This document shows positions 26,088 through 34,900 of a stretch of DNA of 64,000 bases, piece by piece. The translations under genes were made by a program, and so were the position numbers. The notes beneath the pieces are model-generated. The model saw only the letters and a list, made by a program, of their open reading frames with translations, had not been told where the DNA came from and did no database searches. The stretch comes from Victivallis sp. Marseille-Q1083. GTDB lineage: Bacteria; Verrucomicrobiota; Lentisphaeria; Victivallales; Victivallaceae. How positions within the stretch are numbered: the first letter of the stretch is position 1; each line of letters begins with the position of its first letter. Location of the stretch: the NCBI RefSeq assembly GCF_903645315.1, contig NZ_CAHJXL010000001.1:1912001-1976000 (forward strand). Reading direction: 5' to 3'.

Positions 26088-27422
26088 ATGGATATTACCG
26101 ATTATTCGTTTACCCGGCCGCCGCAGGCCAGGGCATTGATCCCTTTCGGGGTTTTTCTGTTGTTTTATTTCGGTGTGTCGCTGGCGACCGGCGACTTTTA
26201 CAAAGTGCCGATGCCGGTCGCCTTCCTGGTGGCTTCCGCGACGGCGCTGGTGATGAATCACAAGGCATCGTTGCGCAGCAAAGTCGAACTGTTCGCCCAC
26301 GGCATGGGCAATGTCGACATCATGTCGATGTGCTTGATCTTTATTCTGGCCGGCGCATTTGCCAACACCGCCAGAATGATGGGCGCGGTGGACGGCACCG
26401 TCCACCTGGCCATCGCGATGATTCCGGGCAAATGGCTGCTGCCGGGGCTGTTCCTGGTCGGCTGCTTCATTTCGCTGGCGATCGGTACATCGGTCGGTAC
26501 CGTGGTGGCGTTGGCGCCGATCGCGATGGGCTTGACCCAGAGTCTCGATGTTTCTCCCGGCCTTTGCCTCGGCGTGGTGGTCGGCGGGGCGATGTTCGGC
26601 GACAATCTGTCGATGATTTCCGATACGACGATTGCGGCGACCCGGACGCAGGGGGTGGAAATGCGGGAAAAATTCCGGGCCAATTTGAAAATCGCCCTGG
26701 CGGCCGCTGTGCTGACTCTGGTCATCTATCTGTTCCTGTCGCCGAAGGTGACGCAGCCGCTGCCGTCGGACCAGGCCGGTTCGGTTTGGGCGTTGCTGCC
26801 GTATCTGTCGGTGCTGGTGCTGGCGCTCTTCGGCGTCAACGTCATGGCGGTATTGCTGGTGGGGACGGCACTGGCCGGCGCCATCGGCATCGGCAACGGC
26901 AGTTTTTCGGCATGGGGGTTCCTGGACGCGATGGGGAAGGGCGTGCTCGGCATGTCGGAAACTTTGATCGTCGCGTTGCTGGCCGGCGGGCTGTTGAAGG
27001 TCATCCGCTACAACGGCGGCATCAGTTATCTCCTGAATGCCATCGAACGCCGGATTCACAACCGGCAGGGCTGTGAACTGGGCATTGCCGGCCTGGTTGC
27101 TGTCGTCAACGTTTTTACCGCCAACAACACGGTGGCGATCGTCGTCGCCGGACCGATTGCCAGGGACCTTTCCGATCGTTTCGGCGTCGAACCGAAGCGT
27201 TCGGCCAGCATTCTGGATGCGACCAGTTGCGTCGTTCAGGGAATTCTGCCGTATGGCGCGCAGATCCTGGCCGCCGCCGGCATCGCCGGCAGCACCCTGG
27301 TCAGCCCGCTGGATATCATGCGGTATATGTTCTATCCGTATCTGCTGGCGGTTTGTCTGCTGGCGGCGATTCTGTTCGATTTCAAATTGCTGTTCAAACG
27401 AGTGAAGGATGAAGGAAAATGA
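26088..27422 (+). CDS. NhaC family Na+/H+ antiporter
   Basis: This 444-residue inner-membrane protein has about 11 hydrophobic helices. It matches the NhaC superfamily, with CFISLAIGTSVGTVVALAPIA, GVVVGGAMFGDNLSMISDTTIAATRT, and a second related repeat with VFTANNTVAIVVAGPIARD. NhaC proteins exchange Na+ for protons; relatives of the same fold import malate or histidine (MleN, YuiF). Sodium exchange is the default reading and is not proven here. The following gene overlaps its stop by four bases (ATGA), so translation is coupled. Together with the upstream Ca2+-ATPase this gives an ion-homeostasis block. Confidence 0.9.
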   Translation: MDITDYSFTRPPQARALIPFGVFLLFYFGVSLATGDFYKVPMPVAFLVASATALVMNHKASLRSKVELFAHGMGNVDIMSMCLIFILAGAFANTARMMGAVDGTVHLAIAMIPGKWLLPGLFLVGCFISLAIGTSVGTVVALAPIAMGLTQSLDVSPGLCLGVVVGGAMFGDNLSMISDTTIAATRTQGVEMREKFRANLKIALAAAVLTLVIYLFLSPKVTQPLPSDQAGSVWALLPYLSVLVLALFGVNVMAVLLVGTALAGAIGIGNGSFSAWGFLDAMGKGVLGMSETLIVALLAGGLLKVIRYNGGISYLLNAIERRIHNRQGCELGIAGLVAVVNVFTANNTVAIVVAGPIARDLSDRFGVEPKRSASILDATSCVVQGILPYGAQILAAAGIAGSTLVSPLDIMRYMFYPYLLAVCLLAAILFDFKLLFKRVKDEGK

Positions 27423-28378
27423 AAAAAATCTGGCAGGCTCTGTTGCTGTTGGCGCTGGGAATCGGCGGCGTGACCGCCGCCGAAGTGACCGATTTGATTC
27501 CGCAGGGCGCCGACGGCGCGATCTGGCTGCGCAACGAACGGCTATACGGCCACCCGGCGCTGCAGAGTTTGATGGCGTCCGGCGATATCAGCGGTTTTCG
27601 CGACGAGCTGCAGTTGTTCCGGTTCAATGCCGCCGGCACTTTGCCGGATGTCGTCGTCGCGTTGTTCGGCGCCCAGCGGACCGGCGTCGTTCTGGCGGCG
27701 ATGGAGTACTCGCCGGAACAGTTGGCCGCCTGGCTGAAGCAACGCTATGCGGCGGCGAAAAATGTTCAGGTCAAACAATATCGGCAAGCGGACAAGCCGG
27801 TGGTGGAACTGGTGTTTCAGCGGCCGCAGAAAGCGGACAAAAGCTATTACGTCGTCTATCTGGCCGGGGACGTCGTTTTGCTGGCCGGCAATAAAAATCC
27901 GGTGCCGTGGACGGTGTTGAACGGTCAATATGACGAGGCTCTGGGCAGGCAGTTGGCCGCGATCGGCCGGGATGATCTGATTTTTGGCGTTTCCAACCGG
28001 CCGTCCGGTATGAACTTCGACCCGTTGGGCCTGACCCGGCAGATGGATCGATTGACGTTCCGGGTCGGCAGCGCCGAAAACGGCCAGGGGTTGAATGCCG
28101 AGGCGCTGGCGGCGTTTCAGGATGAGAAAGCGGCGCTGAATGCTGAAAAACAGGCGCAGATGCTGACTACGATTTTATTGGTGGCGCTGTTGGGACAGCA
28201 GCCGGAATTGTTTCGGGCGGTCAATGGCAGTTTGCAGTTTCAGCAGGAGGACGCCGGTCTGAAGGTGACTGGAAAATTGTCGGCGGAAGACCTTCGGCGG
28301 CTGCGGAATTTGTATGAGCGCGATCCGGAGCTGGGGGACAAACTGAAAACATTGCCGGGGAATCCGGTTCGGCAATGA
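27419..28378 (+). CDS. Unknown exported protein, related to the protein at 18449
   Basis: The 319-residue protein has a signal peptide (MKKIWQALLLLALGIGGVTA, cleavage after TAAE likely) and a soluble mature part. Its opening VTDLIPQGADGAIWLRNE and its late helix with MLTTILLVALLGQQPELF resemble the 378-residue protein at 18449, so the two appear to be distant members of one family. The C-terminus (LSAEDLRRLRNLYERDPEL) is helical and charged. No catalytic motif is visible and the family is not recognised. It overlaps the NhaC gene by four bases and the next gene by four bases, so all three are probably translated together. Confidence 0.7.
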   Translation: MKKIWQALLLLALGIGGVTAAEVTDLIPQGADGAIWLRNERLYGHPALQSLMASGDISGFRDELQLFRFNAAGTLPDVVVALFGAQRTGVVLAAMEYSPEQLAAWLKQRYAAAKNVQVKQYRQADKPVVELVFQRPQKADKSYYVVYLAGDVVLLAGNKNPVPWTVLNGQYDEALGRQLAAIGRDDLIFGVSNRPSGMNFDPLGLTRQMDRLTFRVGSAENGQGLNAEALAAFQDEKAALNAEKQAQMLTTILLVALLGQQPELFRAVNGSLQFQQEDAGLKVTGKLSAEDLRRLRNLYERDPELGDKLKTLPGNPVRQ

Positions 28379-29013
28379 AACCGGAAGCGTTCAGGAAGCG
28401 CCGGCGGAAATGGCGGTGGATTCCGGCCGGCGGCGGTCTGCTGCTGCTGTTGCTGCTGTTTCTGGGGCTGGGATTGCCGCGCGACTATCGGCTGCCGCCG
28501 GCGGACGAGGCGGAGATTGCCGCCGCCCAGTCGGTGGTGGAAAAATTGCATGGCGCGATGACCGACCGTGACGGCTATGTCGCCGAAGCGGGGCGTATCG
28601 TCCTGACCGGCGAAGAAATCAACGCGCTGCTGCGTGGGGCGGTGCGGGCTTACCAGTGGCGGAACCGGCCCAGTTTCGGGGTGGAATTTGAGGCCGGGAT
28701 TTTTTATTGCCGTTTCAGTCAGCCGCTGGCGATTGGCTTGGCTGCCAATGGCGAATTGCGATTTACGCCGTGCCTGGAAAATCGGCAATTGCGCGTCGAC
28801 TGGTTGGGCGGCCGAATCGGCTGGCTGCCGGTCCCGGCCGGTTTGATTCAGTCTTCGGCGGACCGGGCGATCGCGGAATTGACTGCTTCGGAAGAGTTCG
28901 CATTGGCCTTGCAAGTGGTCCGCACCATCCGGCTGAACGACCGGCGGGAGCTCGAAATGGAATTCAATCCGCGGGAAATCGGCCCGTTGCTTCAGTTGCT
29001 GAGCCGCCGGTGA
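28375..29013 (+). CDS. Unknown membrane-anchored protein
   Basis: The 212-residue product has a very basic N-terminus (KRRRKWRW), a single Leu-rich membrane helix (about residues 17-34) and a periplasmic domain. The layout, with RIVLTGEEINALLRG followed by strands and a final EFNPREIGPLLQLL, resembles small lipid-binding-like anchored proteins such as YpmS/DUF2140, but I cannot confirm that. It overlaps the previous gene by four bases (ATGA). It is the last gene of the Ca2+-ATPase/NhaC block and is convergent with the AraC regulator gene that follows. Confidence 0.65.
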   Translation: MKPEAFRKRRRKWRWIPAGGGLLLLLLLFLGLGLPRDYRLPPADEAEIAAAQSVVEKLHGAMTDRDGYVAEAGRIVLTGEEINALLRGAVRAYQWRNRPSFGVEFEAGIFYCRFSQPLAIGLAANGELRFTPCLENRQLRVDWLGGRIGWLPVPAGLIQSSADRAIAELTASEEFALALQVVRTIRLNDRRELEMEFNPREIGPLLQLLSRR

Positions 29014-29101
29014 GTTGCGGATTTGCCAGTTTTCGGGCGGAGTTTGCATGCTGGATTGCGTCCGGGTACGAGCAGCCGGAGCGGTTTTTATTTTTGGGTA
29101 T

Positions 29102-29905
29102 TCAACTGCGATAACGACGGCGTACTGCAGTCGGCGTTTTACCGCAATGCTGGCGGATCAGCGCATTCAGATGGGTGACATTGCGCATGCCGGCGGCGAA
29201 GGCGATCTCCTTCAAGCTCAAATCACTGTAAGCGAAAAGGTGAAGGATTTTTTTCAGCCGCTTCTGAATCCGGTATTCGCCGGGGGTGATCCGGTAACGT
29301 TCGAAAAAGAGGCGGCGCAGATGGTCGCGGCTGCCGCCCGCCTGCCTGCTCAATTCTTCCAGTGAATGGTGCCACTGTTCGTCGGCGTCGATCAGCCGCC
29401 GCAGCCGGGCGGCCGGCGTATCCACCTCCGGTTCTTCCAGGAAGCGGGCCAGCAAACCGGCCAGCAGCAGATCGGCTGCCGCCAGATGACGCGGCAGCGA
29501 ACTGTGAATGTAGTCGGTCAGCCGCTTAAAGGCCATGCGCAGCGTTGGAATTTCATCCGGTGCGATGGCGAGTTCGGCGGGAACCGGCAGCGGCCCGCTC
29601 GGCGTATCGATTCGGAAACAGTGCGACGCCGCGTCGAAGCCCAGCGCCTCCCAATCCAGCATCACGACCCAATTTTCCCGTTCCGGACCGTATTCGAAGT
29701 CGGTTTTCATGCCGGGGAAAGCCAGCGAGAGCCGGGCGCCGGCATCGGCGGAAAAAATATTTTTCAATTTGCCGTCCGGCCCGTAGACATAATCGCGAAC
29801 CACCCCCCTGACATAAAAAACCAGCCAGCGGCAGGGGATGGTCTGGCAGGCTTTCTCCGGCTGCCGGTAGACGCCGGCGGCGATAATATGAGGCTGGAGC
29901 AACAT
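29102..29905 (-). CDS. AraC family transcriptional regulator
   Basis: The 267-residue protein has an N-terminal cupin-like sensing region (about 1-110) and a C-terminal AraC DNA-binding domain. Two helix-turn-helix units are visible: SLEELSRQAGGSRDHLRRLFFERYRITPGEY and the second one with DLSLKEIAFAAGMRNVTHLNALIRQ (motifs given in part). It ends with TPTAVRRRYRS. It is divergent from the Gfo/Idh/MocA dehydrogenase gene, 155 bases away, and probably controls it in response to a sugar or sugar derivative. Such AraC-plus-oxidoreductase pairs are common in carbohydrate-using Lentisphaerota and Bacteroidota, which is inference here. Confidence 0.88.
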   Translation of the reverse strand: MLLQPHIIAAGVYRQPEKACQTIPCRWLVFYVRGVVRDYVYGPDGKLKNIFSADAGARLSLAFPGMKTDFEYGPERENWVVMLDWEALGFDAASHCFRIDTPSGPLPVPAELAIAPDEIPTLRMAFKRLTDYIHSSLPRHLAAADLLLAGLLARFLEEPEVDTPAARLRRLIDADEQWHHSLEELSRQAGGSRDHLRRLFFERYRITPGEYRIQKRLKKILHLFAYSDLSLKEIAFAAGMRNVTHLNALIRQHCGKTPTAVRRRYRS

Positions 29906-29961
29906 GTCGCAATTTTATAATATTTGGTTTTATTCTGTAAATATAAATCGCTTCCGGCGGA

Positions 29962-29989
29962 TTACAAATCTTTTTTCCGGAACTATAAT
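29962..29989 (+). promoter_or_regulatory. putative sigma-70 promoter for the Gfo/Idh/MocA gene
   Basis: TTACAA (29962-29967) and a consensus TATAAT (29984-29989) with a 16-base spacer lie in the AT-rich divergent region shared with the AraC gene; an AraC site would be expected here. Confidence 0.5.
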
Positions 29990-30059
29990 GAATGACAAGC
30001 GGGAAGAAACGACGATTTCCCGTCTGCAATGCGGAACCATAAAAACGGAGTGTGAAATC

Positions 30060-31313
30060 ATGGCAGGAAAAATCAGGGTTGGCGTTTTCGGCGCCGGTCG
30101 CGGGGCATATCTGGGTACCACCGTTGAACCGGCCGGCATGGAGCTGGTGGCGATTTGCGATCTCTTCGAACCGTTGCTGGCGCAGGCGAAGCGGACGTTG
30201 AAAAACAGTGCTGTAACTTTCTACACCGACTACGGTAAATTTCTCGAGCATGACCTCGATGCGGTGATCGTCGCCAATTATGCCACCGAACACGCGCCGG
30301 CGGCGATTCGGGCCTTGCAGGCCGGCAAGCATGTCTTGAGCGAATGCATGGCGGTTTTCACGCCGGCGGAAGCCGTCGCGCTGGTCGAAGCGGTAGAGAC
30401 TTCCGGCAAGGTTTACATGTTTGCCGAAAATTATCCGTTTGCCGCGGCCAACCTGGAAATGCGACGGCTTTACCAGTCCGGCGAACTGGGTGAATTCCAA
30501 TATGGCGAAGGAGAATACATTCACCCGATCCCGTTGTCGGAATCCGTCGGCCTGTGCTCCGGGCCGTCGCATTGGCGCGCCTGGCTGCCGATCACTTATT
30601 ATTGCACCCATTCGATGGGACCGGTGATGTTGATTACCGGCACCCGGCCGACCCAGGTCGGCGGTTTCGTCGTTCCCTATGATGAGCACGATCCCCGCCG
30701 GACCGAACAGATCAACAAAATGGATACGGCGAGCATCCTGATGTGCCGGATGGACAACGGCGGCTGGGCCAAGATCATCCCGTGGGCCTTTCTGCGCGAT
30801 CACGGCAACCGGGTGCGCATCTGCTGCAGCCGGGGTTCGATGGAGTGCAACCAGGCCGAGGACGGTTTGCTCCGGGTCCGGCGCGAACCGTTTGATTTTC
30901 CGGACGCGAAAGCGAGCACCGAATTTTACCGGCCGCGGTTTCCGGCCGAATTCGCTTCGGCGGCCGGGTTTTCGCACGGCGGCGGGGATTTTTTCACCGG
31001 TTACTATTTCGCCAAGGCGATTCGGGAGAACAGCCGGCCGATCATCGACGTCTATATGGCGCTCGATATGACTCTGATCGGCATCCAGGGGTACCGTTCG
31101 GCGCTGGCCGGCGGCATGCCGATGCCGATTCCGGATTTCCGCGACCAGGCGGTACGGGACGCCTACCGGCATGACGACTGGAATCCGGACCCGGCCCGGC
31201 CGTGCCGCGACAAGCCGTCGGCAAGCATCCGGGGCGACATCGCCGTTTCGCCGGAAACGGAACGGCATTTCATGGACTTGCGCCGCGACTATGAAAAGTC
31301 ATTGGCGGAATGA
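30060..31313 (+). CDS. Gfo/Idh/MocA family oxidoreductase
   Basis: This 417-residue NAD(P)-dependent dehydrogenase starts with IRVGVFGAGRGAYLG, the Rossmann nucleotide loop. It continues with VAICDLFEP and the family stretch ALQAGKHVLSECMAVFTPAEAVAL, in which KHVLSE replaces the usual KHVxxEKP. The substrate region includes YYCTHSMGPVMLITGTRPTQV. Members oxidise or reduce sugars, inositols and glycosides; substrate here is unknown. The ATG at 30060 follows CGGAGTGTGAAATC. An in-frame start at 29904 was rejected because it would extend the protein by 52 unlike residues across the promoter region. A terminator follows. The divergent AraC gene is the likely regulator. Confidence 0.9.
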   Translation: MAGKIRVGVFGAGRGAYLGTTVEPAGMELVAICDLFEPLLAQAKRTLKNSAVTFYTDYGKFLEHDLDAVIVANYATEHAPAAIRALQAGKHVLSECMAVFTPAEAVALVEAVETSGKVYMFAENYPFAAANLEMRRLYQSGELGEFQYGEGEYIHPIPLSESVGLCSGPSHWRAWLPITYYCTHSMGPVMLITGTRPTQVGGFVVPYDEHDPRRTEQINKMDTASILMCRMDNGGWAKIIPWAFLRDHGNRVRICCSRGSMECNQAEDGLLRVRREPFDFPDAKASTEFYRPRFPAEFASAAGFSHGGGDFFTGYYFAKAIRENSRPIIDVYMALDMTLIGIQGYRSALAGGMPMPIPDFRDQAVRDAYRHDDWNPDPARPCRDKPSASIRGDIAVSPETERHFMDLRRDYEKSLAE

Positions 31314-31453
31314 ACGGCCGATGCTTTTCCGGCCCGGCGGCGGTTGGAATGGGAAAAATGCTGGTGCCGCTGTGAAATCCAGGCTGGTTCAGAAATAAAA
31401 CTGCTGCCATGTCAGGGCATGACTTGAGAAAATGCCTGGCCGGGGGGCGATGG

Positions 31454-31485
31454 GGCGGACGGAACATTGTTTCCGTCTGCCTTTT
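31454..31485 (+). terminator. Rho-independent terminator after the oxidoreductase gene
   Basis: GGCGGACGGAA pairs with TTCCGTCTGCC (one G-U) around a 6-base loop, followed by TTTT. Confidence 0.85.
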
Positions 31486-31521
31486 CAATTTTCCGCGCCG
31501 GGGAAAGTGAATAACAGGTGA

Positions 31522-31839
31522 AAACGGCTTTACGGTTTCGACGGCTTGAATATCGACTGGGAATATCCGGAAAGCCGGGAAGAGTGGGATAAGTATGCCG
31601 TCTATCTGGCGGAATTAAAAGATGAACTGCGCAAACACGGCAAACGGCTGGGCATTGCGGCGTCGAGCTGGGGAGTGAAGCAGCCTCATTCCAGCTTCCT
31701 GTACCACCGGCGGCGGCGCGGCGGAAAAGCGGCAGGCCGGAAATTTTGTTTTCCGGTCCGCTCTGATTTTTTGCCGGAAGAAGACTGGAATGCCGAAAGG
31801 GAAAATGATTGGAAAATGTGGAAAGTGGTTGTAGAGTAG
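31522..31839 (+). pseudogene. Remnant of a GH18 chitinase-like catalytic domain
   Basis: The translated piece reads RLYGFDGLNIDWEYPES and continues as a helix with YLAELKDELRKHGKRLGIAASSWG. This is the GH18 strand-4 motif (DxxDxDxE type, here DGLNIDWE with the catalytic Glu) followed by the expected helix. The frame is preceded by a stop at 31519-31521. After about 55 residues the similarity ends in an Arg/Lys-rich tail with no sense (YHRRRRGGKAAG). The TTG at 31546 lies inside the motif, so no normal start exists. It is therefore a fragment left by decay or rearrangement, in the gap between the oxidoreductase and the hybrid kinase. The rest of the 31314-31924 gap holds one terminator and nothing else recognised. 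Confidence 0.7.
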
Positions 31840-31924
31840 AAGAGAAGAGATTTCTTTTTCGGAAATGGTGGGGGAAATAAGCGGATGCTCCAAGTATAAG
31901 GGGCCTGCCGGGAAGGAGCAGTGG

Positions 31925-34900
31925 GTGGTGGAGACGGCGACGACACGGGGTTTCTGGCGTCGAATCATGGTGGTCGGTCTCATCTGGTTGGCGATGGGAG
32001 CGATGACATCGTTGCGGGGAGAAGCGGCGGCCGGGGAGCCGGAGCCCAAACGAATCTTGTATCTCTGCTCGTACAATGCCTTTTTCCGGTGGACCCGTGA
32101 CATGGTGGAAAGTTTCCAGCAGTTTTGGCGCGGGGAGGACATTCCGGTCGAAATCGATGTTGTCGAATTGAACGTCGCGCGCAATCCGGACTGGAAACCG
32201 CTGGCGCGTGATGTGGAATGGAGCCGGGAGCGGATTTTATCCGGCAATTACGATTTGGTGGTGGCCAGTGGCAATGCGGCCGTCGAAATGTGCCTCGAAC
32301 ATTACGAGGAGCTGCCGGAAACGACCTCGCTGTTGGTTGCCGCCTGCATCGGCGACGTCGGGAATTTGCCCCGGCTGCCGCGTATGACCGGGCTGTTGTT
32401 GGATTTTTCCTCGGTGGAGCGCAATATCGAGCTGGGAATGCGGTTGCTGCCGGAAACCGGGCGGGTGGTGGTCGTCACCGACGGCGGTCCGGACGGCCTG
32501 GCGGTTGCCGGGCATGTCGAATCACTGCGCGGCCGCTGGGGGGATGCCATTGAGCTGGAACAGATTAACGGCGCCGATTGCACGACCGGGGAAATGCTTG
32601 AAGCGTTGGAATCGTTACCGTCGAATGCCCTGATTGTGTTCGACAACTGGTGGGAAGAGCGGACGAAATCATTTCAACCTTTTTCCGCCGTCGGCGGCCG
32701 GGAACGGCCGGCAATAACCTCTCCGGTACTGGTGTCCCGGGATACGGCTTTTGACGAAGGAGTGCTCGGCGGCATCATGACCACCGGCCGCAATTACGGC
32801 CGGGAAACCGCCGCGCTGGCAAAACGCATTCTGGCCGGCGGGCGTGCCGATGATATTCCTTTTGAAGTCGGTTCATCGCAGGCGGTGTTCCAGTGGCCGC
32901 AGGTGGAGCGCTGGCGGCCGGATCCCGCCGCGCTGCCGTCCGAAGCAATATTTCTGAATCGTCCGCCGTCGTTTTTGACGCTCTATTTCTGGCCGGCGGT
33001 CGCCGGAGCGGCGACGATCGGCGGTCTGGTTTTGGCCGTGGTTTTCCTGGCCGTACATTACCGGAACAACCGCAAATTGCAGGCTGTTTTCGACTTGCTG
33101 CCGGTCTGCGTGACGGCGGTGGACGCCATGGGACGGGTGCGTCTTTTGCAGGGCCGGGATAGGCCCGTCCGGAATGAACCGGGGCGAATCGGCCATTTGA
33201 CGGATCTGCCGGCCGGCGGCGAAATTTTTCAGGCGCCGGTCCGGCAGGTATTGGAGACGATGCAGCCGGTCTCGAAGGAATACCGGCGCGATGGTCGGTA
33301 CCGCTATGCCGAATTCCGCCACTTGCCGAAAAAAATTTTCGGTGTGGAAACGGTTCTGTGGGTGTCGACCGACATCACGGAACTGCACCTGGCCCGGGAG
33401 GAGATCGTACGCACCGCGGAGCGTTTCCGGTTGACGCTGAATTCGATCGGCGACGGCGTGCTGGCCACCGATGCCGAGGAAACGGTGACGATCTGCAATC
33501 CGGTTGCCGCCCGGCTGACTGGGTATCCGGTCGAAAAGATCGTTGGCCGGAAACTCGATGAAATTTTCCGTATCGTCCATTATCCGGACGACGGGCCGGT
33601 CGAATCGCCGGTGGCCCGGGCGCTGAGGACCGGCCGGACCGTTGAATTGGCCAACCATACCGATCTGCTTGCCGGCGACGGCCGGCGGTATCATATCGCC
33701 GACAGCGCCGCGCCGATCGTCGACCGGGCGGGACGGATCGACGGGGCGGTGCTGGTATTCCGCGATGTGACGCAGGAATACGAAGGGCGGGACCGGATGC
33801 AGATGAACAATATTTTCCTGAACAGCGCCGCCGACATTGCCGCTTTGACTTATTTTCGCTGCGATGCCGACGGCCGGGTGCTTTCCGCCCGGGAAGGGTA
33901 TGAGGCGCTCTGGCGGAAATGCGGCGACCGGCCGGCGGCGGTCGAGGACTGGGTGCTGCCGGAGGATTTGCCGGAATTTCTGGACGGCTGGCGCCGGCTG
34001 CTGGCTGGCGAGAAACATGAATTGCGGATGGTCTACCGTTCCGCCGCCGAGGGGAAAATGCGTTATTTTGAAATGCGGGCGGTGGAGGACGAAACGCCGG
34101 TTGCCGGCCGGAAAGTCTATTTCGGCATCATTCAGGATATTACCGCCGACAAGGAGAATGAACTGAAATACCGCGATACGCTGACGTTGCTGCAGAATAT
34201 CATGGCCAATCTGCCCTGTTACATTTTTGTCAAAGATGTGGATGCCGGATTGCGTTACCTGATGTGCAACCGGGCGTTTGCCGAGATCGTCTCCCATCCG
34301 GAGGAGGAGATCATCGGCCGGACCGACGCGGAAATCTTCGGCCAGCCTGAAAATGCGGAAAAATTCCGGGAGGACGACCTGAAACTGGTGCAATCCGGCC
34401 GGTTGCTCGATGAACGGGAACAGTTCATCGCCGGTGACGGCAGTCCGCATACCGTGCGGATCCTGAAATGCACCTGGCGCCAGGCCAGCGGCCGGCGTTT
34501 GCTGCTCGGCATGGGGTTGGATATTTCCACGCAAGTCAGGATGGAAGAGGAGCTGAAGGAGAACAACGCGCTGCTGTTGGGAATACTGGATCATCTGCCG
34601 GCGCTGATTGCCACGAAGGATATGCGGGATTTCCGCTACGCGCTCTGGAATAAAAAGGCCGAGGAGATCACTGGAATTCCGGCTGCCGAGGTGATTGGCC
34701 GGACTGATTTCGAGATCGACCATTTCGTCGGCGATCCCGGACGGTTCCGGGAGGAGGATCTCGAAGTGCGTGCCAGCGGGCAACTGAAAAATATCGTCGG
34801 GGCGCTTCAGACGGTGCGGGACGGCAGGAAGTATGTTATGCAGACGATGAAAACGCCGCTGGCGCTCGGCGACGGCCGGTCGCTGCTGTTGACGATGTCG

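Noticed and set aside
29904-30059. N-terminal extension of the Gfo/Idh/MocA protein to 29904
   Set aside because: It crosses the divergent promoter region, has Asn/Phe/Ile-rich unlike sequence, and the ATG at 30060 has a good ribosome binding site and a canonical Rossmann start.
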